Source of the DNA: Desulfuromonadales bacterium
Lineage (GTDB): Bacteria; Desulfobacterota; Desulfuromonadia; Geobacterales; Pseudopelobacteraceae
Direction: 5' to 3'
Assembly (NCBI GenBank): GCA_013349405.1
Contig: DUZS01000034.1
Coordinates: 1-32,648, forward strand
Length of the DNA: 32,648 bases
Positions 25,156 through 32,498 of this stretch are shown here, piece by piece; the first letter of the stretch is position 1, and every line of letters begins with the position of its first letter. Below the pieces are notes generated by a model. The model was not told where the DNA came from. It was given only the letters and a program-made list of their open reading frames with translations, and ran no database searches. The translations under genes and the position numbers were made by a program.

Positions 25156-25173
25156 AGTACTAAATCAAGTACT
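25156..25173 (+). promoter_or_regulatory. paired AGTACT operator candidate of the phd/relE pair
   Basis: AGTACT occurs at 25156-25161 and again at 25168-25173, with starts 12 bases apart, just ahead of the antitoxin ribosome binding site (AAAAGGAG, 25175-25182). Such paired palindromes are typical binding sites for antitoxin autorepression. Confidence 0.45.
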
Positions 25174-25188
25174 AAAAGGAGTCTGGAC

Positions 25189-25452
25189 ATGAACGCCATA
25201 CCAGCCCAGGAGATCAAGCGGCGTGGAATTGCTGCGGTAGATGACATCATCGCCATTGGAGATGTTCACATAATTCGGAACAATCAGCCTCAATATGTAG
25301 TCGTCTCCGAGGTTCGTTATCAGGAGCTTGTTGTCGCAGAACAGGAAGCTTATTACGCCAGAGTCCGGGCATCTTTGGAGGATGTCAAAGAGGGACGGGT
25401 TAAAAGGGGTACGGCAAACGACCTGATTAAAGAACTTAAGCTGGAAGGTTAG
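25189..25452 (+). CDS. Phd/YefM-type antitoxin
   Basis: An 87-residue antitoxin, starting MNAIPAQEIKRRGIAAVDD with AAAAGGAG 6 bases upstream. The N-terminal half has the Phd/YefM DNA-binding pattern (the VHIIRNNQPQYVVVSEVRYQ segment); the acidic/helical C-terminal half would bind the toxin. It is followed after 3 bases by a RelE-type toxin. A 16-residue upstream extension in the frame is not supported. Confidence 0.85.
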   Translation: MNAIPAQEIKRRGIAAVDDIIAIGDVHIIRNNQPQYVVVSEVRYQELVVAEQEAYYARVRASLEDVKEGRVKRGTANDLIKELKLEG

Positions 25453-25455
25453 CGC

Positions 25456-25731
25456 ATGTACACCCTCGTCTGGAGTGCGGGCTTCACCCGCTCTGCTGAA
25501 AAATTCATCAAACACCACCCCGTGCTGAAGAATAAGTTCGTTTCAGTACTTCGAGATCTGGAAAACAATCCATTTCAACCACGCCTGAAGTATCACCAGC
25601 TTGGTGGAAATCTCAAAGATATTCAGGCCGTCAGCATTACCTACAGTTATCGAATCACGCTTACCATTATCGTTACTGACAGAGAAATTATTTTGCTTGA
25701 TGTTGGCAGTCATGATGAGGTTTATCGATAA
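25456..25731 (+). CDS. RelE/ParE-superfamily toxin
   Basis: A 91-residue toxin of the RelE/StbE (mRNA-interferase) group. YSYRITLTIIVTDREIILLDVGSHDEVY at the C-terminus is the family's closing strand pattern: the Y-R pair, then I-x-L-L-x-V-G-x-H-D-x-V-Y. The HPVLKNKFVSVLRDLENNPFQ helix region also fits. It probably cleaves mRNA at the ribosome, held in check by the antitoxin encoded just upstream. Confidence 0.85.
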   Translation: MYTLVWSAGFTRSAEKFIKHHPVLKNKFVSVLRDLENNPFQPRLKYHQLGGNLKDIQAVSITYSYRITLTIIVTDREIILLDVGSHDEVYR

Positions 25732-25758
25732 GATAGTTTGCGGTGAAAGCAGAGGGTT

Positions 25759-26205
25759 ATGAGCAAACGAAAATCCAGCAGGAAACAGCGTATCCCGAAA
25801 AAATTTGATCCGCTCATTGCAAAACTTCCTGAAGACGTTAGAGAAAAACGCCCTTTGAAGTTTGAGCATCGTGACGAACATAAAATGTCCGTAGTACTGC
25901 TTGATTTTATGGAGCCACTTCTCGAATACGGGGAATCTGATGATGAGCTGAACAATCTGCTGAAGCTGACAACAACAGCATGGAACGCGGCTCTGTTCCC
26001 GCCAGATGAGCTTGCAAAGTGCGTAGACGAGATGTTTGCAAATATTCCTTTTTGGCAACGCTGGCGTATGAAAGCTGCGTTTATGAAAATGGTGCGGAGA
26101 AAGCAGGAACTGTTTGCCGACAACAGGCGCATGATCATTGACTATCAATTGAGAAGTACCAAGGATGGGCCGCGTGTATCGGTAGTTTCAACTCCTGCTG
26201 AATGA
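25759..26205 (+). CDS. hypothetical protein downstream of the toxin-antitoxin pair
   Basis: A 148-residue soluble protein with a very basic N-terminus (MSKRKSSRKQRIPKKF). A helical core around MSVVLLDFMEPLLEYGESDDE and TTAWNAALFPPDELAKCVDEM resembles uncharacterised proteins annotated as hypothetical in other genomes. It lies 27 bases after the toxin stop, with AGAGGG before the ATG, so it may be read as a third gene of that operon. No function assigned. Confidence 0.65.
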   Translation: MSKRKSSRKQRIPKKFDPLIAKLPEDVREKRPLKFEHRDEHKMSVVLLDFMEPLLEYGESDDELNNLLKLTTTAWNAALFPPDELAKCVDEMFANIPFWQRWRMKAAFMKMVRRKQELFADNRRMIIDYQLRSTKDGPRVSVVSTPAE

Positions 26206-26416
26206 GTTTGATCAAACCTGAATTGAGAGTATCAAGTTTGAAGAGTATTCAGATTCACAATTGTCAGAACTTCCGTCTTGTGGCGATTAATGGTAATGTG
26301 CGTTGTGCATAGCCGACCGGCAACGTCGGCGAGCAGGTCGCGCCTTTAAGAAAGCGCCGTGAAGGGGTAGCAGCCAAGAAAGAAACTGATAGCCGGGTAT
26401 CCCGAAAGAAATATTA

Positions 26417-26728
26417 GTGAACCCGGCATTTCCTGGCTTTCTTAAAGTCGGGAAAACCACGAAACAGCCAGAAACTAGGGCACGGGAACTGTCATCCGGT
26501 TCTGGCGTTCCCGCCTCTTACGCAGTAGCATGGGATGAACTGGTTACAGATTGCGATCATGTTGAAAAAATGATCCACCGCCATCTTGCTCATACTAGGT
26601 CCAGAAAAGACAGAGATTTTTTTGCCGTCCCCTTGAAAACTGCAGTATCCATTGTGCTAAAAATCGTCGCACCTTCCTCTTTTGAAGTTGATGAACCAAC
26701 CCAATCAATAGCTACCCTTTACCAGTGA
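26417..26728 (+). CDS. T5orf172/GIY-YIG-like domain protein, N-terminally shortened
   Basis: A 103-residue frame starting at GTG 26417. NPAFPGFLKVGKTTKQPETRARELSSGSGVP, read in pieces, follows the T5orf172 (MUG113) pattern, a GIY-YIG-related nuclease domain, and DHVEKMIHRHLAHTRSRKDRDFF its second half. The usual first strand (G-Y-V-Y-I-L) is missing: the frame reads PKEILV before this point and meets a TAG stop nine codons upstream of the GTG. No clear ribosome binding site. Probably a truncated gene that has lost the strand carrying the GIY tyrosine, so nuclease activity is doubtful. Confidence 0.6.
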   Translation: MNPAFPGFLKVGKTTKQPETRARELSSGSGVPASYAVAWDELVTDCDHVEKMIHRHLAHTRSRKDRDFFAVPLKTAVSIVLKIVAPSSFEVDEPTQSIATLYQ

Positions 26729-26769
26729 CAGGTGTGGGAATAACAACCGAATGAAAGGAACAAACAGCC

Positions 26770-27075
26770 ATGCCGCACATACACCCGATTTCTGATCTTA
26801 AAAACAACCTGAATCACCTCACCGCTGTGTGCCGAAATGAACATGAGCCGGTGTACCTCACTCGAAGAGGGCACGGAGAGCTTGTACTTTTGGGGGTTGA
26901 GGAGTACGAAAAACTGCTCTCAAAACTGAAAACCACAGAAGATGAGGATGCTGAAATCGAGGCTCTGTGGGTGGCCGAGATAGAGGAACGTTACCAATCC
27001 ATAAAAGATGGCACTGTTACCTGCATACCTGCTGATGACGCTATGCGCCAGGCACGTGAGCGGATACGGCGATGA
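26770..27075 (+). CDS. Phd/YefM-type antitoxin without an intact toxin
   Basis: A 101-residue protein. N-terminal half IHPISDLKNNLNHLTAVCR, EPVYLTRRGHGELVLLGVEEYEKL is a clear Phd/YefM prevent-host-death domain; the C-terminal part is acidic and helical with DGTVTCIPADDAMRQARERI. GAAAGGAA lies upstream. The next frame (ATGA overlap at 27072) should be the toxin, but instead encodes a UPF0158-type remnant, so this is an orphan antitoxin or half of a broken pair. Confidence 0.8.
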   Translation: MPHIHPISDLKNNLNHLTAVCRNEHEPVYLTRRGHGELVLLGVEEYEKLLSKLKTTEDEDAEIEALWVAEIEERYQSIKDGTVTCIPADDAMRQARERIRR

Positions 27076-27085
27076 AACCGGTTGA

Positions 27086-27253
27086 ATACTGGCAATTTTT
27101 TCCAGAGCGGGGGCTTATGGGCGATACAAACAATTTCTCGTGGAAATCAGTCTGCTTGAGGAATGGTATGCCTTTGAAAATGGCCGGACAAAAGAAGCTC
27201 TTTTGGAATGGTGCGCCGAAAACGGACTGGTTCTGGAGTCAGAAAGCCGGTAA
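27086..27253 (+). pseudogene. C-terminal remnant of a UPF0158-family gene
   Basis: The frame starting after a TGA at 27083 reads AIFSRAGAYGRYKQFL, EEWYAFENGRTKEALLEWC and AENGLVLE to a TAA at 27253. This follows the C-terminal half of UPF0158 proteins (the G-A-F-R-R-F-K-D...W-Y-x-F-R...A-x-E-W-C-x-E-N-G pattern). About 90 N-terminal residues are missing and no start codon fits. A competing frame from ATG 27072 (63 codons, coupled to the antitoxin) runs over the same DNA but looks like no protein family; the two frames could be joined by one shift in the T-run at 27096-27101. Confidence 0.65.
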
Positions 27254-27310
27254 GTCGCATTAAGACACCTCCCGTATATTGTCGAGCAAGTAAGGAAGTG
27301 TGTGGTGGAA

Positions 27311-28042
27311 TCAGTAACGGAGAACCTTGGCAAGAAAATTAACGAGCAACGGACTGCGCGGATTTCTGAACAGATCCCCCGAATCTCCGGCCTCCTGCAC
27401 CTCACCGGAGGCTATAAACAGGCACTGGTCGGATACTTCCCGGGCAAAGCCCATATTGTGCGTGACGATGATCAGATCACGCCCTTCCCCACGCAGCTCA
27501 GCAATGAAATCAAGCACCTCTGCTGTCATCTCCGGATCAAGAGCGGAGGTCGGTTCATCGAAAAGAAGAAAGCGCGGCTTGATGGCGATGGCACGCACGA
27601 TTGCCACCCGCTGCTGCTGTCCCCCTGAGAGTTCTGCCGGTCGCCGCTGCGCGTGTCCGGCCAACTGGAAGCGTTCAAACAGTGCTCCCGCCGTATCGCG
27701 AGCCTCGCGTTCCGGGAGTCCATGCACCTTCACCAGCGGCAGCACCACATTTTCCAGCGCAGTCAGATGCGGAAACAGGTTGTACGCCTGGAAGACCGTC
27801 CCGATGGTGCGGCGATGCGCCAATAGCGCCTCTTCGTGTACTTCAAGGCGCTGGCCGTTGATACTGAGATGACCCTTTTCCGGGATTTCCAGACCGGCGA
27901 TGATTCTCAGCAACGTGGTCTTGCCGCCGCCGGAAGGGCCGATGATCGCCAGTGACTGAAACTCGGGAACCGCCAGCGTGATATCAAGCAGCGCCTGATG
28001 CTCCCCGAACTGTTTGCCGACTCCGCAGAATTCAAGTCGCAT
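27311..28042 (-). CDS. polar amino-acid (probably cystine) ABC importer ATPase
   Basis: A 243-residue ATPase: Walker A GPSGGGKTT, signature LSGGQQQR, Walker B FLLFDEPTSALDP. This is the GlnQ/TcyN class. The start MRLEFCGVGK at 28042 overlaps the permease stop by 11 bases; the frame extends 8 codons further but that extension lies within the permease gene. Last gene of the leftward cysK-reductase-transporter set; it meets the rightward UPF0158 remnant head-on. Confidence 0.9.
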   Translation of the reverse strand: MRLEFCGVGKQFGEHQALLDITLAVPEFQSLAIIGPSGGGKTTLLRIIAGLEIPEKGHLSINGQRLEVHEEALLAHRRTIGTVFQAYNLFPHLTALENVVLPLVKVHGLPEREARDTAGALFERFQLAGHAQRRPAELSGGQQQRVAIVRAIAIKPRFLLFDEPTSALDPEMTAEVLDFIAELRGEGRDLIIVTHNMGFAREVSDQCLFIASGEVQEAGDSGDLFRNPRSPLLVNFLAKVLRY

Positions 28043-28811
28043 AGTGGAATTTTCGCTCCAGGGCACGACTTATCAGTGAAACGGGCAGCGTCAGCAGCAG
28101 GTACCCGACCGCAAGCGGCAGATAGCTTTCCAGGGTACTGTAGGTGAAGGCGTTTACTTCCTGGGCGTTCAGGGTAAATTCACTGACGGCAATGATCGAC
28201 AGCAGCGATGAATCTTTGATAATTGAGGCAAACTGGCCGGTGAGGGGGGGAATGAGCTGCCGCAGCACCTGGGGAAAGATAACATATCGGTATGTTTGCA
28301 CTTTGGTCAAACCGATGGCACGGGCAGATTCCAGCTGGGAGTCATGGATGCTTTCAATGCCGGAGCGGATCATTTCGGCCAGATAGGCACCGGCAAACAG
28401 GGAAAGAGTTATTATCCCAACCACATAGCGGTTTTCAACACCAAAGGCATTGGCCACAACGTAGAACAGAATCAAAATTTGAACAAGCAGTGGTGTGCCG
28501 CGAATTGCTTCGACATACAGAACCGCTGTATAGCGCAGAGGTAGAAATGCCGATCGCCGGGCCAGCGCCGTCACGAGCCCGATGACGAGACTTACCGCCA
28601 GTGAGGCTGCGGAAATAATAACCGTCATCAGCCATCCCTGGAGAAACTTTTGTCGATACTGCCAGATGGCGCCCCAGTTCCAGCCATACTGCAACTGACT
28701 GAAGGCAAAACTGAAGATGGCGGTCGTCACGAGCAACACCAGACACCAGGATAAAACTCGGGCAGCGGCTGCTACCGGCTGCCCGAATGTATGAGTAGTA
28801 AACTGTTGCAA
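28032..28811 (-). CDS. polar amino-acid (probably cystine) ABC importer permease
   Basis: A 259-residue inner-membrane permease of the HisM/GlnP type with about five or six helices. EAIRGTPLLVQILILFYVV and the EAA loop ESARAIGLTKVQTYRYVIFPQ, read in two parts, are standard for this group. It appears to start at TTG 28811, with GGAGAT about 7 bases upstream; no ATG suits. It lies 21 bases after the binding-protein gene. Confidence 0.9.
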   Translation of the reverse strand: MQQFTTHTFGQPVAAAARVLSWCLVLLVTTAIFSFAFSQLQYGWNWGAIWQYRQKFLQGWLMTVIISAASLAVSLVIGLVTALARRSAFLPLRYTAVLYVEAIRGTPLLVQILILFYVVANAFGVENRYVVGIITLSLFAGAYLAEMIRSGIESIHDSQLESARAIGLTKVQTYRYVIFPQVLRQLIPPLTGQFASIIKDSSLLSIIAVSEFTLNAQEVNAFTYSTLESYLPLAVGYLLLTLPVSLISRALERKFHYAT

Positions 28812-28832
28812 GGATAATCTCCGCTCCGGTGC

Positions 28833-29627
28833 TTACAGAAAAAAGGAGTAGCCAAGCCGCTTGAACTCATCCTTCATCTCTTTCAGATAGCGATCACCCA
28901 ACTGCTCAAAACCACCTTTGCCCCGATACTCTTTGATAAAGGTGTTGACTTTGTTCTTGAGTGCATCATTGCCTTTGCGAATACCGACCGCCCAGGATTC
29001 CTTCTGAAACGGCTCCAGTATCGCTCTCGTAGTAGCCTTGTTACGCTGCCAGTTCTGGTAGGTCGACATCTGGTCGTAAATGAAGGCGTCAGCTTTACCT
29101 TGCGACACTTCGAGAACCGCTGCCGACTCCTTATCCAGCACCAGTATCTGAGCCTTCTTCAATCGGGTTGTTGCATAAATGTGCCCGGTGGTCCCTTTTT
29201 TTACCGCCACCTTGACTCCGGCTTTATCAAGATCGGCAATAGTTTGTGCTGCCGAATCCTTCCGCAGGAGGAGACAGAGCCCGGTCGTGAGGTACGGATC
29301 GGAAAAATCGATTGACGTTGCCCGTTCAGCCGTCGCCGTCATCGATGAAATAACCACATCGACCTTGCCGGTTTTAAGCGCCGGGATCAGTCCGTCAAAG
29401 GCGGTATTCTGGATAACAACCGGGCGCCCCAGGCTTTTTGCCAGTTCAGTGGCGATATCAACACTGACGCCGGAAGGCTTGCCGGCCGTGTCGGTCATTT
29501 CAAAAGGTGGGTAGGCAAGTTCCATCCCGACGATCAGCGGCTTGACCGGTTCTGCTGCAGGGGCACTGGTGCTGAGCATCAGCAGTGCGGCGACAGTCAG
29601 CAAAAAAAATGCGGCGCGTACTTTCAT
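28833..29627 (-). CDS. amino-acid ABC importer binding protein (probably cystine/cysteine)
   Basis: A 264-residue exported SBP_bac_3 protein. Signal peptide of about 24 residues (cleavage near APAAEPV), then the typical LIVGMELAYPPFEM opening, FDGLIPALKTGKVDVVISSMTAT and DFSDPYLTTGLCL. AAGGAG precedes the ATG. The ligand is inferred from position: the gene follows cysK and a sulfite-type reductase, so cystine or cysteine is likeliest. Close relatives also bind other polar amino acids. Confidence 0.88.
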   Translation of the reverse strand: MKVRAAFFLLTVAALLMLSTSAPAAEPVKPLIVGMELAYPPFEMTDTAGKPSGVSVDIATELAKSLGRPVVIQNTAFDGLIPALKTGKVDVVISSMTATAERATSIDFSDPYLTTGLCLLLRKDSAAQTIADLDKAGVKVAVKKGTTGHIYATTRLKKAQILVLDKESAAVLEVSQGKADAFIYDQMSTYQNWQRNKATTRAILEPFQKESWAVGIRKGNDALKNKVNTFIKEYRGKGGFEQLGDRYLKEMKDEFKRLGYSFFL

Positions 29628-29654
29628 ACTGGGCTCCTTGATTAAAACTTGAAA

Positions 29655-30950
29655 TTACTTTATGTGGCGCAGTGTTTCAACAAGCTCTTCCTGGGTCAAA
29701 TTTTCCTCTATTTTCACCCCTAAACCGGAAGTCCGGCGACGATACAGGTCAAAGCGCGGTGTTTTTTCTTCTCCGGCAGCAGCTGTCAGGCGCGCAGTAA
29801 CGATACCGACATCAGCCAGCTGTGGCTGACTGCAGGAGTTGGCGCAGCCGGACAGTGCCCAGCTCAGTTTTTTCCCCGCAGTGCTGATATGCGCCAGCAG
29901 CGTCCCGGCAACATCTCTCGTTGCGGCCAGCCCCATCAGGCACTCATGGTTGCCGGGGCAGACGCGAAACGTAACTCCGGGACTTGCTGCATCCAGGCCG
30001 AGAGAGTGCTGCAGCCCGTTCAGTTCGTCAGCGGCATCGTGACCCGGCTCAAGCAGCAGGGCGATATCCTGATCTGCCGTCACCATCAGCACGCCGTCGG
30101 CAAGTCGCTCAGCGGCGTCAGCTATCCTGGAGAATTGCATTGCGGTCAGTTTCCCGGCAAACACCGGCAGTTCGAGACGCTGCCGCTCGCAGCTTGACGG
30201 CACAAGGTGCTCCGGCAGACCGCTGACACCCGGTATTTCTTCACTGTATGATGGTTCGGCTTCGATTAGTTCGCGCAGTTTTAATTCGCCGAACTCTTTG
30301 GCTAAAAATTTAAGCCGTTTCGGTGGCGGCGCGTGGGTAGTGTACACGGTGATAATCGCCTCTATGATCGGAATAAGCCGTGCTTCGGGTACCCGCTCGA
30401 GGAAGAGAAACCCTGGGCGCGGCTCCCGGCCGAGCCCGCCGGCGATCCAGATATCAAAACAGGCTCGACCATCTTCATTCCCTGTCAGTACCAACCCGAC
30501 GTCCTGAATCAGGTGCCTGCCACCGACGGCATCGGCCTCAATGCCGATTTTGAATTTCTTCGGCAGCCGCTCGAAACGAGGGTTTCCGGTAAAGTGACGA
30601 TGCAGGCGGCGGGCGAGAGTTTCAAGCTGAGGAAATGCCTGCGCTCCCTGGCTAGCGCAGGTAATGCCGCGCACCGCACCACCGCAGGCGCCGCGCGCTG
30701 TCAGGCCGACCATCGCCAACTCGCGCTTGACCAGTGGCAGGTCATCCTCTTTCAACCAATGAATCTCGATGCTGCCCCTGGTGGTCAGGTGAATTGTGCC
30801 TCTGCCGAAGCGCGTCGAGACCGCCGCTACGGCACGGACCTGGCTTGAAGAGATAACCCCCGCTGCAAGCTTGACGCGCTGCATGTAAAAACCGTCCTGC
30901 CGCTGTTTGTAGACCCCGTCAAGTCGATATCCTGCTCCGGCTGTACTCAT
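29655..30950 (-). CDS. siroheme [4Fe-4S] sulfite (or nitrite) reductase
   Basis: A 431-residue hemoprotein reductase carrying out the six-electron reduction of sulfite to sulfide (or nitrite to ammonia). Cluster and siroheme ligands are all visible: CPGNHEC (C331, C337) and SGCANSC (C369, C373), the C-x5-C...C-x3-C set. GLTARGACGGAVRGITC and LPKKFKIGIEAD are the usual siroheme/anion-site segments. The ferredoxin-type NirA/Sir architecture is inferred; electron donor unknown. The ATG at 30950 is 4 bases after the cysK stop; the longer frame would overlap cysK and is rejected. Location between cysK and a cystine-type transporter favours assimilatory sulfite reduction. Confidence 0.9.
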   Translation of the reverse strand: MSTAGAGYRLDGVYKQRQDGFYMQRVKLAAGVISSSQVRAVAAVSTRFGRGTIHLTTRGSIEIHWLKEDDLPLVKRELAMVGLTARGACGGAVRGITCASQGAQAFPQLETLARRLHRHFTGNPRFERLPKKFKIGIEADAVGGRHLIQDVGLVLTGNEDGRACFDIWIAGGLGREPRPGFLFLERVPEARLIPIIEAIITVYTTHAPPPKRLKFLAKEFGELKLRELIEAEPSYSEEIPGVSGLPEHLVPSSCERQRLELPVFAGKLTAMQFSRIADAAERLADGVLMVTADQDIALLLEPGHDAADELNGLQHSLGLDAASPGVTFRVCPGNHECLMGLAATRDVAGTLLAHISTAGKKLSWALSGCANSCSQPQLADVGIVTARLTAAAGEEKTPRFDLYRRRTSGLGVKIEENLTQEELVETLRHIK

Positions 30951-30954
30951 TTGG

Positions 30955-31908
30955 TCAGATTCCCTCGAACAGGGCCGTTGAAAGATAGCGCTCGGCTCCA
31001 TCCGGAAGAATAACGACGATGGTTTTCCCGGCAAATTCATCCAGCTGGCCAAGACGAACGGCAGCAGCAACGGCTGCACCGCAGGAGATGCCGACCAGCA
31101 GTCCCTCCTCTCTGGCCATGCGTTTGGCGTATTCGATCGCTTCGGCGCTATCCACCTGCTCGACCCGATCAACGACGGAGAGGTCGAGCGTCTCCGGGAT
31201 AAATCCTGCGCCAATGCCCTGAATTTTGTGCGGGGCTGGTTGAATAGGCAGGCCGGCGAGATGTTGGCTGATGACCGGACTCTCTTTTGGCTCTACCGCA
31301 ACGGAGATGATATTTTTACCTTTGGTCTTTTTGATGTAGCGCGAAATTCCGGTGATGGTTCCCCCGGTGCCGACGCCGGAGACCAGCACATCGATAGCTC
31401 CATCTGTGTCATTCCATATTTCCGGGCCGGTGGTCTTCTCATGGATTTCGGGGTTGGCCGGGTTTTTAAACTGTTGCGGCAGGAAATATTTTTCCGGCTC
31501 GGCGGCTGCCATCTCTTCGGCACGGCTGATGGCGCCTTTCATACCCTCCGCTCCGGGAGTTAAAATCAGGTTTGCCCCCAATGCAGCTAACACCCGACGC
31601 CGCTCAATGCTCATCGTTTCCGGCATCGTCAGCGTCAGCTTGTAGCCGCGAGCCGCCGCAACGTAGGCAAGAGCAATACCGGTATTTCCGGACGTCGGTT
31701 CGATGATTTCAACGCCCGGCTTCAAAACACCACGCTTCTCGGCATCCCAGATCATGTTGGCTCCGATGCGGCATTTTACCGAATAGGCAGGATTTCTGCC
31801 CTCTACTTTGGCCAGAATAATCGCCTTTGAGTTACCAACAATGTTGTTTAATTTCACCAGTGGTGTGTTGCCAATCGACTGCGAGTTGTCTGCATAGATC
31901 TTGCTCAT
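30955..31908 (-). CDS. cysK: cysteine synthase A (O-acetylserine sulfhydrylase)
   Basis: A 317-residue PLP enzyme that makes cysteine from O-acetylserine and sulfide. PLP lysine in [11 protein letters not shown] (K45), substrate loop EPTSGNTG (70-77), phosphate loop GVGTGGT, and the closing [12 protein letters not shown]. The segment [18 protein letters not shown], and several others, match my memory of E. coli CysK almost residue for residue, closer than expected for a Desulfuromonadota enzyme (which usually has SVKDR). Start at 31908 has AAGGAG 7 bases upstream. It ends in isoleucine. It lies 63 bases after the Rrf2 regulator gene. Confidence 0.96.
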   Translation of the reverse strand: MSKIYADNSQSIGNTPLVKLNNIVGNSKAIILAKVEGRNPAYSVKCRIGANMIWDAEKRGVLKPGVEIIEPTSGNTGIALAYVAAARGYKLTLTMPETMSIERRRVLAALGANLILTPGAEGMKGAISRAEEMAAAEPEKYFLPQQFKNPANPEIHEKTTGPEIWNDTDGAIDVLVSGVGTGGTITGISRYIKKTKGKNIISVAVEPKESPVISQHLAGLPIQPAPHKIQGIGAGFIPETLDLSVVDRVEQVDSAEAIEYAKRMAREEGLLVGISCGAAVAAAVRLGQLDEFAGKTIVVILPDGAERYLSTALFEGI

Positions 31909-31971
31909 TCTTTTTCTCCTTTCATGGTGGCCATACTCTATAGACGAAGTAGGCATTCGCTGCAAAAAATT

Positions 31972-32433
31972 TTAAATACAGTAGTCCATTATTTTAGCTT
32001 TGTGCTGACGGGCAGATTCACTTCTTTCGACCATATCGGCAAGTGTTGTCGATTCCAGCACGGAGTCTATAGCTTTTTTAACATCGCCCATAACCAGCCG
32101 AATACCGCAGCAGGCGGGATCGCCACACTCCTCACACACGGCCTTGACATTGTCGTTCAGGCATTCGACGAGAGCAAAGCCCCCTTCCAGAATACTGACG
32201 ACCTTGCCAATAGTGATACTCGCAGCCGGCAGGGCCAGCATATAGCCTCCACCTTTACCGATCTTGCTCTTCAGTACACCCCCTTTTCTCAAGGCCACCA
32301 GAATGGCCTCAAGAAATTTACGGGGGATGTTTTCTTCTTTCGCCAACTCAGAAATAAGAATCGGTTCACCGGTGGAATGTTCGGCAAGATACCCAAGCGC
32401 CTGGAGCGCGTATTTAGTCTTTTTAGAAATCAT
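31972..32433 (-). CDS. Rrf2-family transcriptional regulator
   Basis: A 153-residue regulator of the Rrf2 (IscR/CymR) family. N-terminal winged helix: ISKKTKYALQALGYLAEH, then ENIPRKFLEAILVALRKGG, then the wing KIGKGGGYMLALP. The middle has a cysteine group, C-x8-C-x2-C...CC, which might ligate an Fe-S cluster or sense cysteine pools; this is inferred. As the first gene before cysK, it is the obvious candidate for a regulator of cysteine biosynthesis. Its ATG lacks a ribosome binding site and lies within an inverted repeat, so autoregulation is likely. Confidence 0.9.
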   Translation of the reverse strand: MISKKTKYALQALGYLAEHSTGEPILISELAKEENIPRKFLEAILVALRKGGVLKSKIGKGGGYMLALPAASITIGKVVSILEGGFALVECLNDNVKAVCEECGDPACCGIRLVMGDVKKAIDSVLESTTLADMVERSESARQHKAKIMDYCI

Positions 32434-32477
32434 AGTCTAGTAAAACTATAGTTATTGTAAAACATGCCGCTTGTCAA
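32432..32477 (-). promoter_or_regulatory. promoter/operator region of the Rrf2 gene
   Basis: TTGACA (complement of 32472-32477) and a downstream TACAAT (complement of 32454-32459) are present, but only 12 bases apart, so the true -10 is unsettled. ATAGT and ACTAT (32432-32436 and 32445-32449) form an inverted repeat that touches the start codon, a possible Rrf2-type operator. Confidence 0.35.
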
Positions 32478-32498
32478 GAATAAAAGTAACTACCCAGG

